Shown: positions 30,165-42,034 of the stretch, piece by piece
Numbering within the stretch: the stretch's first letter is position 1
Layout: each line of letters opens with the position of its first letter
Source of the DNA: Enoplolaimus lenunculus
Taxonomy: Eukaryota; Nematoda; Enoplea; Enoplida; Thoracostomopsidae
Direction: 5' to 3'
Assembly (NCBI GenBank): GCA_030248215.1
Contig: JASANG010001564.1
Span: 124,001 to 188,000, forward strand
DNA: 64,000 nt
Translations under genes and position numbers: made by a program
Notes under the pieces: model-generated
Database searches by the model: none
The model's input: only the letters and a program-made list of their open reading frames with translations
What the model was told of the DNA's origin: nothing

Positions 30165-30509
30165 GTGTAATCATTAGATTATTCGTAAGCTTAAACCTCC
30201 TCAGCATAAAGTAAATTCTGTAAAACTAAAACTAACAAGTCGAAAGAGTAAAGATTAGTCTAAGTTTGAAGGTCAAACGTAGTATGTAGCTTTGTTGCTC
30301 CACAGTAAAACGGACGTCCATCAAGAGTTGTTTACATCTGTGAAAATGATATATTGTGCAGATAAAAAACAGCGAATTTCTCGTGCGTTAAAAATTATTA
30401 ATGTTGCTGAATTATTTCTGCATGATGCCATTTAATAAGGTTACTTTATATAAAATCTTAAGCACATTTTTAAGCATTATATATTAATGTGACCTCCGCT
30501 AAGAAATTG

Positions 30510-30675
30510 GGCCTATGGAAGAATCAGGGGCGAAACGTTTTTCTGAGGGACTACAATAGAGTAAGTAAGCTTAAAAGCTTTATTCTAATTTTTTGCATAG
30601 GCTAAGGTTTAGGCTTTGGTTTATGCTTATGAATATTCTTATACTATTGTTACGGCCCAGTTGTATACATTAGCC
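30510..30675. mobile_element. TTAGGC-bearing hAT-like MITE
   Basis: Left GGCCTATGGAAGAATCAGGG; right in reverse GGCTAATGTATACAACTGGG. Interior TAGGCTAAGGTTTAGGC. Flanks AGAAATTG and AAAAACTG agree at 6 of 8, consistent with an aged 8-bp duplication. Confidence 0.65.
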
Positions 30676-31130
30676 AAAAACTGATACACTTTTGGGGCCA
30701 CAAAGAACGCATACTATAGCAGGATTTGGGCACCGAAAAAACAATACTGTTTTTCCTGTTTATTCTGTTTTTTCCGAGGGGGTGGAAAAACAAACAAAAA
30801 CATTTTTTTGTTATAAAAATACATTAATTTAAGCGAATAATTTGCTTAATTCGCGAAAAGCTGTCAGAAATTTGCTGTTCTCACGCTTCACGTTCGGATT
30901 CAGTTTCGCTTAACTGTGTATCAAGGGCGCCGATTTGCGTGATTTTTAAACCTGTTTGATTGAATATATTATTAGTTTTTGCTGCTTCTGCTTACTTGCG
31001 GCAGTGATATTGGAGTTGAATTGGAAGATGAAGATAATTTCTGTTTCCTCAATTGAGACCTAATATCACTAACGACGTTTTGATGATGTATATACCCCTT
31101 CAATCGTAAAACATTTATGTGTATAGGTAT

Positions 31131-31539
31131 CAGGGTGTAACCGGATTTCAGTTTCCATTTCAGGTAAAAATCGGTATTCGTAATACCGTCTCCGTGTTTA
31201 CCTTATAGAAATTGTGGAAATTCATTTATGTTTACGTTTAAAATTAGTTATAAATCACGGAAATTTCTCGCAATTTCCGACTACTGATGTTGTGCAGTTG
31301 TCCGAACTGAAGCAAAATGATGATATTCATCCATATTCTTAAAAATTTCGTTTCATTCGCCATCGTTTCTCGAAAATTTTAGATATCCCGGTGAACATTT
31401 GCACGTCTCCATGAGCTGGCAGAAAATGAAACCTATTTGAAATTTATATACTTAAATATCCGGTTTCCGTTTTCGTTTCCGTTATTTCGATCACAATCCG
31501 TTTCCGTTTCCGTTATTTGTACTAACCGTTTACACCCTG
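31131..31539. mobile_element. hAT-like MITE with GGAAACG/CGTTTCC interior
   Basis: Begins CAGGGTGTAACCGG and ends CCGTTTACACCCTG. Flanks ATAGGTAT and GTAGGTTT agree at 6 of 8. The right part is made of TTTCCGTTTCCGTT units. Fragments of the same family are near 28,780-29,045 and 49,400-49,440. No ORF of interest. Confidence 0.65.
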
Positions 31540-34363
31540 GTAGGTTTTTAATGTTTAATTTTGGTGTTTTTGTTTGATCCAACATAAGTATACAAATGGG
31601 TAAACAGTAACGCGTAAGTTTTAACCTCAACTTGTGATTATATTTCTCAGGTAGCAATGAAACTACAAATCCAGTTTTAGGTTTTAGCCAGACGTAAACT
31701 CACCAGTTTGTGGAAGCCCTTGGCGGGTTCAGAAATTTTTGACTTTAAACGAGCAATAGTTATTCGCTACCGAGAAAGCAAACGTAGGTATAATGTTCAT
31801 TATACGAGAGGAAAATAAAAGTAAGGTATACTTAACTTACCATATCACATATCGTAAAAAGTTTCTTATGGGGAGGACGCGCTTCCGCCCCCTTTCTAAA
31901 TCCGCCCCAATGGCCAGCTAACTGGCAGACGCAATTTTTTTCACACCTGACACTTTTGTAGTTTGCAGCCTGTGCTTAATATCATAAATACTCAGTAAAA
32001 TAGTTATATGATTCTGTCAGTATCATTTCGCCACCAAATCTGGCATCCACTCACATATTTGCATTTGTTGAAGCACGAGTAGATATATATTTTCCAATTT
32101 TTTACGTATTTTCAGTGTTTTGCTCAAAAAACCGAAATCATTGTTTTTTCAGTCGATTCAATCTTTGCGGAAAAATGAACCTTGCTTTAATATTCTGATT
32201 GACGCTATTTCAGCGTCAATATAAATGTTTCTGTCAAAACACTAAAAACTTTAGTATTTTGAGCGCGATTTCTTGTTCGAATGTAACAAAGTGCATAACT
32301 TATTCGTTTCATTTGTAAAATTCACCAAGCATATAATAATTTCCAAAAATTCAACAATAAAGTGACCGAAAATGTTTTCAAAGAATACAATAGTGTAGTG
32401 TTTACAAAACTGGAATACGGGGATATATCATTCGGGATCTCAACACCAAAACTTTTTTGCTCGCTACGAAAGCTAGCAGATTGAATTTTAGTTCTCAGTT
32501 TTGTCTACAACAATGAAAAAATTCAACACTTCTAAATACCAACGTTCGTGCCTAACTGTCTAAGTATTGATAATTAAATATTGCTGGAATCCTAAATTAT
32601 TTGATACTTATTAGGGTTTTCGAATATATAGCCATTTTCTACAGCGTACTTATATATAAATACCCTTCAGCCACGCAATGTTTGCAAAAATACCTTTGAG
32701 ACACACCCATCAGCAGAATAATCTCAACAACGTGTTGTCGTCTGTAAGTAAGCTGACATAGGTTCTACATTACATATAGCAATTTTCTATAGTACCTAAA
32801 CAATTTTACTTACCTTGAGGTATCAACAGTAATATAAGCATATTCCAAAGCATAAGCCAAAGGAAAAGTTCATCTCTCCAGCCGCCAAAATATATTTAGC
32901 ACGAATTGAAATACTGACACTGCCATCAGCTGGCATGCTTTGTGATAATATATTTTAAAAAGGTCTTCAACCACCTCAACGTTTTGAACAAAAATTAAAA
33001 TACTCTGACACACTTATCTCCAGAGATATTTTTGAAGCGTCCTGATTAACTTCATTCATGCCACGTCATACCTTTGGTACATATACAGCTTGGTCACAGG
33101 CGAATCCTAGGCAGGGTCACCAAGGCCCAGGTTCCTTCAATACAGACCAAAATCAACATTTTGTATTAAAATTTAGTACTAAAATTGCGTTTGGTTTCTC
33201 GCTCGCTTCACTCGTGAGCGCGTTTTTTCAGTATATCGCCCGGCTCCCCTGACAAAAATTTCAGAATGTACCACTGGGCTTAGTCCCAGTATACCCAACA
33301 CCAGCTTGAACGGGGCACCCTGGCCTGCCGTGTTTAAAATTAGCACTTTTCGAATTCACTCTTCGCTCGCTCACAGTTTAGCTTCATTGTTACACGATTT
33401 CCAACTGTTTTCGAATAACAATAATAGTAGTAAATGAGGGCCATAATTACACCCGAGCGAGGGTGGGGTGACACTCCGCCGGTGAACATCTTCGCCGTCC
33501 TTCGGGCGAAAAATCTATCAAGAACGTTAAAAGAATTCTATGTTAGGAAAATTTTGTTTCATCAACGCTTTTTCTAGAATCATTCTCGTCCCCTTTCTAC
33601 TAACGATTTCTGCTTGCATGGTTGTAGTAAATACGTCTACGACACTACAGTCAAAGCCTATAGGTTAGAAATTTAATTTAGATCTTTTCAACTCGAAAAG
33701 CTATCATGCGCATAGGCGTTGGATTTTAGCACGTAGGATACGAGGAACTAATATGATTTTCAAACATGGTATGCGAAATATTTTAACAATTTGTGTTTGT
33801 ACTCAGCCAAAAAATGATTGTTTGGTATTAAAAACCGGCACTGGGTTCAGTGCCAGATCTGTGCATCAGCTGAGCATATGTATCTGTACACGAAGGCATC
33901 AATATGTTTTTAAGCAAATATCTGAAAAAGTATACTGCAAATACAACAGTACAACAACTGCCTAAAGGCTAAGCATCATCCTATGAATATCCTGAAGCAC
34001 AAACCGGAGTATAATCAGAAACTTAGTTCGAATGAGAACAGCGTCCGAAGTGTCGAGTCGACGTGAGTTCAGATGTCGGTCGGTAAGCGGTCACGAGCAA
34101 ATCTATTATATCTTAAAATATCATATTTGTAAGGTAAGTTCTAAAATTAATATTTCAAAACACAAAAATATCATTGGTCGTCGGAAAATCTCAGTGTGGC
34201 ACTGATTCGAGCCTGTGTCTTACGTACACCGTTCGGAAAAAAATTATTCTCGTGAACAATAGGTTTTAATAAACGTTACAATTTAGAAGCAACAGAATAC
34301 AAAGTTTAGAGTTTTCATACTAAATATCCCTGCTAAAAATCTAAGGCAGTCTCTCAGTAGTAC
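31540..34363. other. Intergenic stretch without recognised genes
   Basis: AT-rich sequence. It carries scattered motifs TTGGTTTCTCGCTCGCTTCACTC (split by element edges; for example 33,190-33,215) that recur through the window, and bits of hAT-like ends. No frame looks coding and no structured array was seen. Confidence 0.5.
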
Positions 34364-34570
34364 CTGGCCTGTAGCCAAGGGTTGCAAGGCAGAAGAGCTT
34401 TGAACCGTACCGGACTCGTAGCCAAGGAAGTCTAGAAAAGATCAGTACCCGTTTGGAAAAATTTTGCCCCTTAAAAATTTTCAACGTTGCCTGTAAGTCA
34501 TCAAAAACCCTTGTATGCCTCTCCTGAAAATTTTTTCAGCCTCCCTTGCAAGGTGAACTGGCTACACGAC
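34364..34570. mobile_element. GTAGCCAAGG family copy
   Basis: CTGGCCTGTAGCCAAGG at the left, repeated as CTCGTAGCCAAGGAAG at about 34,405; AACTGGCTACACGAC at the right. Body TTCAACGTTGCCTGTAAGTC and TGTATGCCTCTCCTGAAAAT is shared with the other copies. Confidence 0.55.
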
Positions 34571-35041
34571 TCAAACAGTACATTCAGGGGGCATGCCCTC
34601 ATTTGCCCCCGCCAGTTGTTTTTTGTTTGATATGTTTCCCAGTAATCTATTGTATATAATATATTTTCGTAGATTAATAATTGTGATATATATAAACAAA
34701 ACCATAACGGTTGAACGGTTTTGTACCCCCATCAATATATTGTCTGTACGTTCCAACCTCGACAAATAGCAATTTTGAACATTAAGATATCTGATTTAGC
34801 TTGTGTACAGTTGGTTTTTGGCATCGGTCAAGACCGTAGCCAAAGAGGTTCAGGATGGTCAGCAGTCTGGAAAATTGTACTCAGGGAAAATTTAGGCCTG
34901 CGTCCAATTTAGACGAAACAACTGTATGCTCCCGAAAGTTTTGTTTGCCTTCTTTTATTAACTTGCTGTACCGTTACATGCCTGACAGGTTCTGATTTTT
35001 ACTTGATCTCTCTCCAACTGTAGTCCTTATAATCATCTTTT

Positions 35042-35218
35042 CAGGCCCGTAGCCAAGAGGGGGGCAGAGAAAAACTCAACCCCCTGGAATGATTTTGGCC
35101 TCCCTAGAACATTTTCAACCTCGCTTGTAAGTCATTGAAAACCCTTGCATACCCCTACTGAACAATGTTTAGCCCCCTATCAAGGTGTCCTGGGGATGGC
35201 CTGCTGCCTACGCCACTG
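35042..35218. mobile_element. hAT-like MITE, CAGGCCCGTAGCCAAGAGG family
   Basis: Left CAGGCCCGTAGCCAAGAGGG; right in reverse CAGTGGCGTAGGCAGCAGGC. Body AACATTTTCAACCTCGCTTG and GCATACCCCTACTGAACAAT. The flanking octamers differ, so no duplication is visible. Confidence 0.6.
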
Positions 35219-35409
35219 AGACTGAGCAGGGCTCTTAATTTTAACCACACGGAACGGTGGCTAAACGAAACTGCAAATTTGGCGTATTTTGCATTATAAA
35301 CTTTGTTAATTGCATCATGCAAATAATCATGAGGTCCCGTACAGGCACCGGCGTGGGAGTGTAGTTGCAGGCAAGCCTTGGATACCTTAATCAATTTTAT
35401 GTAGGTAAA

Positions 35410-36548
35410 AAAATGGTAGCAGTCGTAGTGGGACTACATTTATTGAGCGAAGCTCGAACACATGTAAGCAATTAAGGTAATATGCAAATTAGTTATTAGC
35501 TAACTATTCATTTATCGGTTTTGGAGATTTGTAAGCAATTTCCTCAGATTCCTCGCACCCAAAAACCCTTCAGCCACCCTAATAGTTATTGGAATAATTT
35601 AAAAAGTCCTAATTTTGTCTCGCCAATTTAGCAAATATGCAAATTATGTATTAGCTAACTATTCGACACTTGCTTTTAAAGGTCTGTAGACAATTTATTC
35701 AGATTCCTCGCATCCGAAAACCCATTATTGCTGAAATTAGATTGCTTGTAACCCTAATAATTAGTGAAACACCGTAAAAACGCCTAATTTAGGCTTATCA
35801 ATTCTACTTATATGCAAATTATCTATTAGCTAACTACTCAATTATCGCTTTTAGACGTTTGTAAACAATTTATTCAGATTTCTCGCACCAAAAAACCTTC
35901 AGTAAACCCTAATAATTATTGAAATAATTTAAAAAGCCCTAATTTTGTCTTTGTCCATTAAGCTAATATGCAAATTAGCTATCAGCTAACTATTCAATTA
36001 TCGGTTTGGGATGTTTGTAAACAACTTTTCCAATTCCTCGCACCTAAAAACCCTTTATTGCAGAAATTATATTGCTTTTAACCTTAATAATTGGGAAATA
36101 TTGTAAAAAGTCCTAATTTAGGCTTGCAAACTATGTAATATGCAAATTATCCATTAGTTAACTGCTCAGTTATCAGTTTTGGAGGTTTGTAAACAGACTA
36201 CGGAAATTTCTCGCACCCAAAAACCGTTTAATGCTAAAATAAGATTGCTTCTAACTGTAATAATTAGTGAAATATTGTGGAAAATCCTAATTTAGGCTTA
36301 ATTAGTTATGCAAATTAGCCTGTAGCTAATAAACGGCTTAAAATTTTCAAACCCCAATGCGAGGTTAACACACTAGGAGAATTGGCTTTCAAACAAAAAA
36401 AGTTTATGAAAATCGGTTCAGCCGTTCCTGAGATTCTTTTCGGACGGACAGACGGACAGACGGAAAGACGGACAGACGGACGGACGGACATCCACCTTTC
36501 GACCCCCAAGTACAAAACATAAAACGCTTCGCGAAACTCCGAGCTTTA
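35410..36548 (+). mobile_element. Pearl/HINE-like non-autonomous element with 6 core repeats and ACGG microsatellite
   Basis: Starts near AGTCGTAGTGGGACTAC (hairpin) and GAGCGAAGCTCG. Six core units follow, marked by TATGCAAATT at 35,481, 35,636, 35,811, 35,967, 36,139 and 36,307, so unit lengths are 155, 175, 156, 172 and 168. After them come AAAATCGGTTCAGCCGTTCC, a GACGGACAGACGGACAGACG microsatellite (36,443-36,490) and a right end TACAAAACATAAAACGCTTC GCG. This order of core repeats, ACGG/ACAG microsatellite and short right flank is that of pearl/HINE (Helentron-derived) elements. No ORF. Confidence 0.7.
36443..36490 (+). repeat. (GACGGACA)n microsatellite
   Basis: Tetranucleotide ACGG/ACAG run inside the tail of the element at 35,410-36,548. 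Confidence 0.85.
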
Positions 36549-36808
36549 CGATACCGCACGGTGACAGACGGCGTCCTACGGGTGACGCACGGCGTCCTAC
36601 GGGTGACGCACGGCGTCCTACGGGTGACGCACGGCGTCCTACGGGTGACGCACGGCGTCCTACGGGTGACGCACGGCGTCCTACGGGTGACGCACGGCGT
36701 CGTACGGTGACGTACGGCGTCGCTCGGTGGCGGATGGAGCCGCTCGGTGTCGGACAGCGCCGTACAAGTGACGGACAGCGCCGGACGTCAAAAAGTATAG
36801 CGCAACCC
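36549..36808. mobile_element. Fold-back MITE family (copy B, left end lost) with 21-bp tandem array
   Basis: The right end AAGTATAGCGCAACCC is intact and followed by TTA. The left end is missing, where it meets the pearl-like tail. The middle is a tandem array of the 21-mer ACGGCGTCCTACGGGTGACG C, six near-perfect units from 36,568 and then diverged ones to about 36,780. Confidence 0.75.
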
Positions 36809-36862
36809 TTATAAATGTGCTTATATATACTGTTGTTACTCCCATGTTTGTTACATTGGCCG

Positions 36863-36994
36863 ATTCCACGTACACGCTCCTACCTAGAAATTTGCCAGTG
36901 GCATTGTTTATAAGTATAATAATATTTAATTCCACGTACACGCTCCTACCTAGAAATTTGCCAGTGGCATTGTTTATAAGTATAATAATATTTA
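36863..36994 (+). repeat. 66-bp perfect tandem duplication
   Basis: ATTCCACGTACACGCTCC to TAAGTATAATAATATTTA occurs twice head to tail (36,863-36,928 and 36,929-36,994) with no difference that I can see, so it is recent. Confidence 0.85.
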
Positions 36995-37477
36995 ACTGTT
37001 ATTTGCTTCATTTTAAAATATTAAAATTTTATTAACACGAAAATTCATTACCTGATTATTCATGCATTTTGGATCCGTTATTTGATTTATAGAAAAGCTA
37101 AAGGTATATGCTGCGCGTATCTCTTAATTTGTTTTATTAATATTGGAAGAGAGTGTTTTTCACCTGCCATATTGAAGGCAGCTTCACCAATATTATTTGC
37201 GTCCGTGTATAGAACAGATCTCGAACACAGCTGTAGGCATTTTGGTTTTACTTTACGTTGGATCATTGACTTATGCCTCAGGTTTAAATTCAAGCAAGAT
37301 GTAAATAGTAAGATAGAAGTACGTTCGAATTATGAAAATGGCGTTTGGCTTCTAGCTTGCTTCGTTTCGCTTGAGAGGTTTCTTTGACCATTTATATTGC
37401 AACCCAGCGTATGTGGTCCACCACTACTGGATCTGATGCTGCGCCCCTAGTTCATAACATAGGTCATTGCTGCAATA

Positions 37478-38321
37478 CTGTAACGACCCGAATAAGAGGT
37501 GGGTAATAAGAGGGGGTTCCCCGTTTTGGATCCCGATCAATACGAGTCCGTATCCCTAATAAGGATCCGTAAGCGGATGGAGTCCCTAAACCCGAATTAG
37601 AGTCCATAAATGTCAATAATCCCTAATTGTAGCGCATAAATGACTCCAGGACCAAATAAAGTTGACTTCGCAACTTTAAAGCGTACTTAAGTTTTGAAAG
37701 TACGTTTCTAAGAAAAACCTTGCATTATCGCCCAAGCTATTGACACAAGAGACAAATAAAGGTTTAATTCAACGGATGGTTGCTGTACCGGATATATGTC
37801 TCAATAACGAAGGGTTGCGGAGCGTGGGTCAAAAATAAATAACAGTCCGTACCAAATAACAGGGGGAGTACCCTCTGTTGAGGCCAAATAAATATCAACC
37901 CCCCCCCAATGGCGGATCCATGGGGGGCCACCCTGGCCGTGGCCCCCCAATAGCATCTCGACAAAAATTATAGTGTCAATTGCTGTTCTACGCTGTTTAT
38001 TTCTCTGTTTTATACACAATGGTATAAGCACGTTTTAAAGTTTCGAACTCACCTTTATTTGGCCCTGGAGTCATTTATGCGCTACAATTAGGGGTAATAG
38101 ACATTTATGGACTCTAACAAGGTTTAAGGATTCTACCCGCTTACGGACTCTTATTAAGGATACGTACTTCTATTAATTGGGACTCAAAATGGGGACCCCC
38201 TCTTATTTGGCTCACTACGGTATGGGTCAAAAATAACTTTATTACCTATGAAATTTTGGACCCCCCATTGAAATTCTTGATCAGCCACTGAGCCCCCCTC
38301 CTCTTATTCGGGTCACTATAG
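37478..38321. mobile_element. Composite: TACTGTAGTGACCC element with nested hAT element
   Basis: Outer ends CTGTAACGACCCGAATAAG and, reversed, CTATAGTGACCCGAATAAG, each next to TA. Inside, at about 37,907-38,290, lies a CAATGGCGGATCCATGGGG ... ATCAGCCACTG hAT element of the 21,331 family. Inside that is a further reversed part of the outer family (about 38,045-38,220, from TTTATTTGGCCCTGGAG to GGCTCACTACGG). Three layers of insertion. Confidence 0.65.
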
Positions 38322-38437
38322 TATCGAACCTTAGCCTTGACAATACAACTAATCTTAATTACAGGTATTTTTACGACGTAATAGATATGTAAGTTGTCAG
38401 CTTTTTTCAGTTAACACCTTATAACTCAGTACTAGAT

Positions 38438-38603
38438 CATGCCCGTAACCAGGTCACGTTGCAAGAGGGGCGCAAAATTTTTTTACGAGGTGCATACAAG
38501 GGTTTTTGTTGACTTACAAGCGAGGTTGAAAATTTTCTAGGTGGGCAATATTTTTCCAGGTGGGCTAAGCGCCCCTGCCTGCTCCCCTTTGGCTACGGGC
38601 CAG
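38438..38603. mobile_element. hAT-like MITE, GTAGCCAAGG family (reversed)
   Basis: Left CATGCCCGTAACCAGG; right end in reverse CTGGCCCGTAGCCAAAGGGG. Flanks TACTAGAT and TACTAAGT agree at 6 of 8. The body is the reverse of the 35,042 copy (GACTTACAAGCGAGGTTGAA). Confidence 0.65.
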
Positions 38604-39853
38604 TACTAAGTAGTGTATATACGTGTAAGAGTGGTAAACTTAATTACAACTTTAGACCAAAGCTGCATTTTACCATTTTTTCCACATCCAACAACGTTTC
38701 GATTTCTATTCAACTTTCGAGCTAATCGTTCACACAGTTTTGTCATATTCAATCAATTCTGAGCTGAGTTTATGTTCGATATTTATAATAAATAAAAACT
38801 AAACAATAGTTTCCGGTTCCGGATTTTCAGCTTCAACATATTTCTCGACTGAAACCGAAAAAAATAACATAATACCGAGTGAAATAAGACAAAATTATTA
38901 TATATCCTTATGCTTTAATAACATTTACTGTAATTATTCCTTTTGCATATATGTATAATATATTGGTTGGGTTGCGGAGAGATTTATTTGATTTTCACTT
39001 TTAGGACAACATTTTACTTATGTTAATGACCTTTACCCCCAAGTTACTTTTAAGACCAGTGTCGCAATCAGGAGTTTCATATGGGGCGGGGTGGTTACAG
39101 TGGTGGACTCCAAAAGTTCACCAGGGGAAATTACGGTGATGGGAAGGAAATTTTCAACGGCCAATTTACGCAGGGAGACAACTTACGGGAACATTTACAG
39201 AGAGACAGTAACGCATAAGGAAAACAGCCCGCGAGTCAGATCGAGCCAAATACCCAACGCCACCATTTAAAATCACTATACTAAAGCTAACATTCAAATA
39301 TACTTACTCGTTTACGGGCAACATCAATACAACCTTAAACAAATCCTTGCAAGCGAACTGAAAGGAAAAGCCAACTGTGTTTTTATTGCAACAAATATAT
39401 TCAGTTTCAATACGAAATGTTATATTGCACACATGGTACGTCCTCCCTGTATACGCTTATTACATATAGTGAAGTGGTTCATGTCGAACAGTCCAACTCA
39501 TGAAAATCAGTTGAAGAAAACGTCACGAGCGCAGCGAGCGAGAAACCAGACGAAATTTACTCTCAGACAAATTCAACGTTTAAATCAGAAAGTTTGCAAA
39601 GCGCTCGTGCGCTTAATAAACTAACTATAATGTGGGGCGCTTTTATGGTCTGTCAAATTAACACCAGCGTGGGAGACGAGAAACTAAGTTATTCAAAAAA
39701 AATTGTTATTTTGCGTTATTTTAGAAAAGAATATAAGACTGTATTGAAAAGACTGAGAAACACTCCAATATCTACTATTTTTTCTTTGGTCTCCATGAGA
39801 TATTGACCAGCCGTAATGACCAATTAATAAGTACTTTTCCATGACAAAAAACC

Positions 39854-40067
39854 GGCCAATGTAAAGGACAGGGACGGAAAAGTATTCTAAGCATATTCTC
39901 AAGCCTAAGACTAAGCCTAAGCGTAGGAATGAGCATATTCCTTAGCCTAAGCCTAAGCCTAAGCTTAAGCCTATGCCTAAGCCAAGCAAAAAACTTAGTC
40001 TAAAGCTTAAGGTTACTGTTTTCTAGTCCCACAGAAAAACGTTCCACCCCTGATCTTTACATGGGTC
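39854..40067. mobile_element. TTAGGC-bearing hAT-like MITE, 7/8 TSD
   Basis: Left GGCCAATGTAAAGGACAGGG, right in reverse GACCCATGTAAAGATCAGGG. Interior AGCCTAAGCCTAAGCCTAAG. Flanks AAAAAACC and AAAAAATC differ at one base. Confidence 0.75.
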
Positions 40068-40808
40068 AAAAAATCGATCTTTAAACCATTTTTAATTTCA
40101 AATTTTTTAACTCTCTCAACTGGATTATAATCGGTGCATATATTTAGTTCAGTGGCCAGTTTTACACGCTAGAAAGGGTTGTAGAATGTTCTCAGAAAAC
40201 GCATATGGTAGGTGATTTCGCATAATTTTCGAGTGGAATGTCCCGAAACTTCTGTGGAGACAAAATTTTGTCTCCGGGTAATCTAACAATTTCTAACTCT
40301 CGTTTGACTACAAGACCGTCTACAGTTAGACTTCATGTATCGAGGTTGTGTAGTTTGTCCTATGCGTACCTTTAAAGTTGAACTCTTAGCAGGCCCGTCG
40401 TGGCCAGCGCAACATGCTAGGGGGGCGGCAAAACTATTTTAGGAGGATTTCACAAGGTTTAACAGCGGAACTAAAACTTTTATCATAAACTCAAAAAAAT
40501 TTTATAATGGCATAAACCCCAAGCCCCTTATAACTAATTTTATTGTTTCATCAGGCGCTAATTCAAGCTGTATTTGACAAGTTTTTAGATTTCTGGGATG
40601 ATTTTGTATTTCCTTCAGCTTAAACTTGATTATTAATTGTACCGCTGATCAAGTTTTATATGTTTTAAAGCTTTAGAAAGCAAACTCCATCATAGCGGTA
40701 TATTCAGAGAGTTGTTCATCTGAAGCTTACAGTGTGTTTTTAGCGAAATAGCTGAAAACCGATCAGTTTGTCAATCTTTGCTGCAAAATAGCACAAGAAC
40801 ACAAGATA

Positions 40809-41254
40809 CTGTAGTAAGCCGAATAAAAGAGGGGTAATAAAAGGGAGTCTTTATTTTAAGTCCCAGTCAATAGGAGTCCGTATCCCTAATCAGAGTCCGT
40901 AAGCGGATAGAGTCACTAAACCCTAACTAAAGCCCATAATGTCAATTGTAACTAACTGTAGTGCCTAAATAACTCCAGGACCAAATAAAGTTAAGTTCAA
41001 ATCTTTAAAACATACTTAAGTTTTGAAAGTAGATTCCTAAGTATAACATTGCATTATCGCTCAAGCTTTTGATATAAGACCAATAAACCTTTAATTCAAC
41101 GGAGAGTTGCAACGCCGAACATACATCAGTAACGAAAGGCGGCGGAAGGCGGATTAAAATTAAATAACAGTCCTTAACCGAATAACAGGGGGAGTACGCT
41201 CTCGATAAGCCAAATAAATATCAGTCCACCACCCTGTTATTCGGGTCACTACAG
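40809..41254. mobile_element. TACTGTAGTGACC family element (446 bp)
   Basis: Left CTGTAGTAAGCCGAATAA; right in reverse CTGTAGTGACCCGAATAAC; TA on both sides. Body AGAGTCCGTAAGCGGATAG and ACTCCAGGACCAAATAAAG is shared with 37,478 and, reversed, 42,035. TA flanks would suit a Tc1/mariner-type element, but they may be part of the end itself. No ORF. Confidence 0.75.
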
Positions 41255-41585
41255 TAGGGCTGGCTCTTGGTTTTAAAATTTAAAAACGTGTTTTACGTTT
41301 CTACCGTCTACAACCCCTCTCAGGCCAATACACTTCCGAAATAAAATTTTGGATTCAAACTCTGGTTCGCGTGTCACTTCTTGTTTGCTGCATTATTCCC
41401 CAAAAACGAAATCAGATAATGCTACTAAAGAAACGGGCCGAGTTTTTTAGCTATATTTTTTACGTCAAAACTATTAACTACCGTTTACTCATGGGACTCC
41501 AACAAATTAACTGTCGGATATAAACCAACGTATGTCTTCGTTACTTCTTCTTGGATTGCTGAAACTAGGCTTGGAAATGCATGTA

Positions 41586-41923
41586 AGGAGGTCAACGAAA
41601 CTTGCCGGAGCCGAAACCGGAGGTGAGGCGAAATTAAGTAGTAAAAATGATGGTTAATTAGTTAGCTTTAGCCAATATCTGCAAAATATTGTTAAGTTGT
41701 TTGGTTTCGCGCTAATTTTCTGCCAAATTTCGGAAATGCTTTCAGAAAAGAAAATTGTGACAACAGTCAATCGAAAGCACTAAACAGATAAATTTTGGAA
41801 AATTGTGCAAAATTTTACTACCGAAATTACCGGAACCTCCGGCAAAAGTTCTACCGAGCCGGAGCCGGAAGCGGAGGCCGATTTTCTGCCGGAGCCGGAG
41901 GCAGACCTCCAGTTGTACCCTGC
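41586..41923. repeat. CCGGAGCCGGAGG-rich repeat, possible hAT-like MITE
   Basis: Degenerate GCCGGAGCCG units at both ends, with GTACCCT at the right end as in the CAGGGTGC family. Possible flanks GCATGTAA and GCAAGTAA agree at 7 of 8. The left terminus is uncertain. Confidence 0.4.
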
Positions 41924-42034
41924 AAGTAATGTTTAAAGTTTTTTAAAAGGGTATATAATCCGTTCCAGGGGACTGAGCACTCCTGGATCTTCTCTGTCTA
42001 ACGGTCCGAATACACCGTAGGAAATGGCCGTATA

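Noticed and set aside
39940-39990. Interstitial telomere from TTAGGC repeats
   Set aside because: The arrays are short, imperfect and always lie between the same terminal repeats, so they belong to a MITE family.
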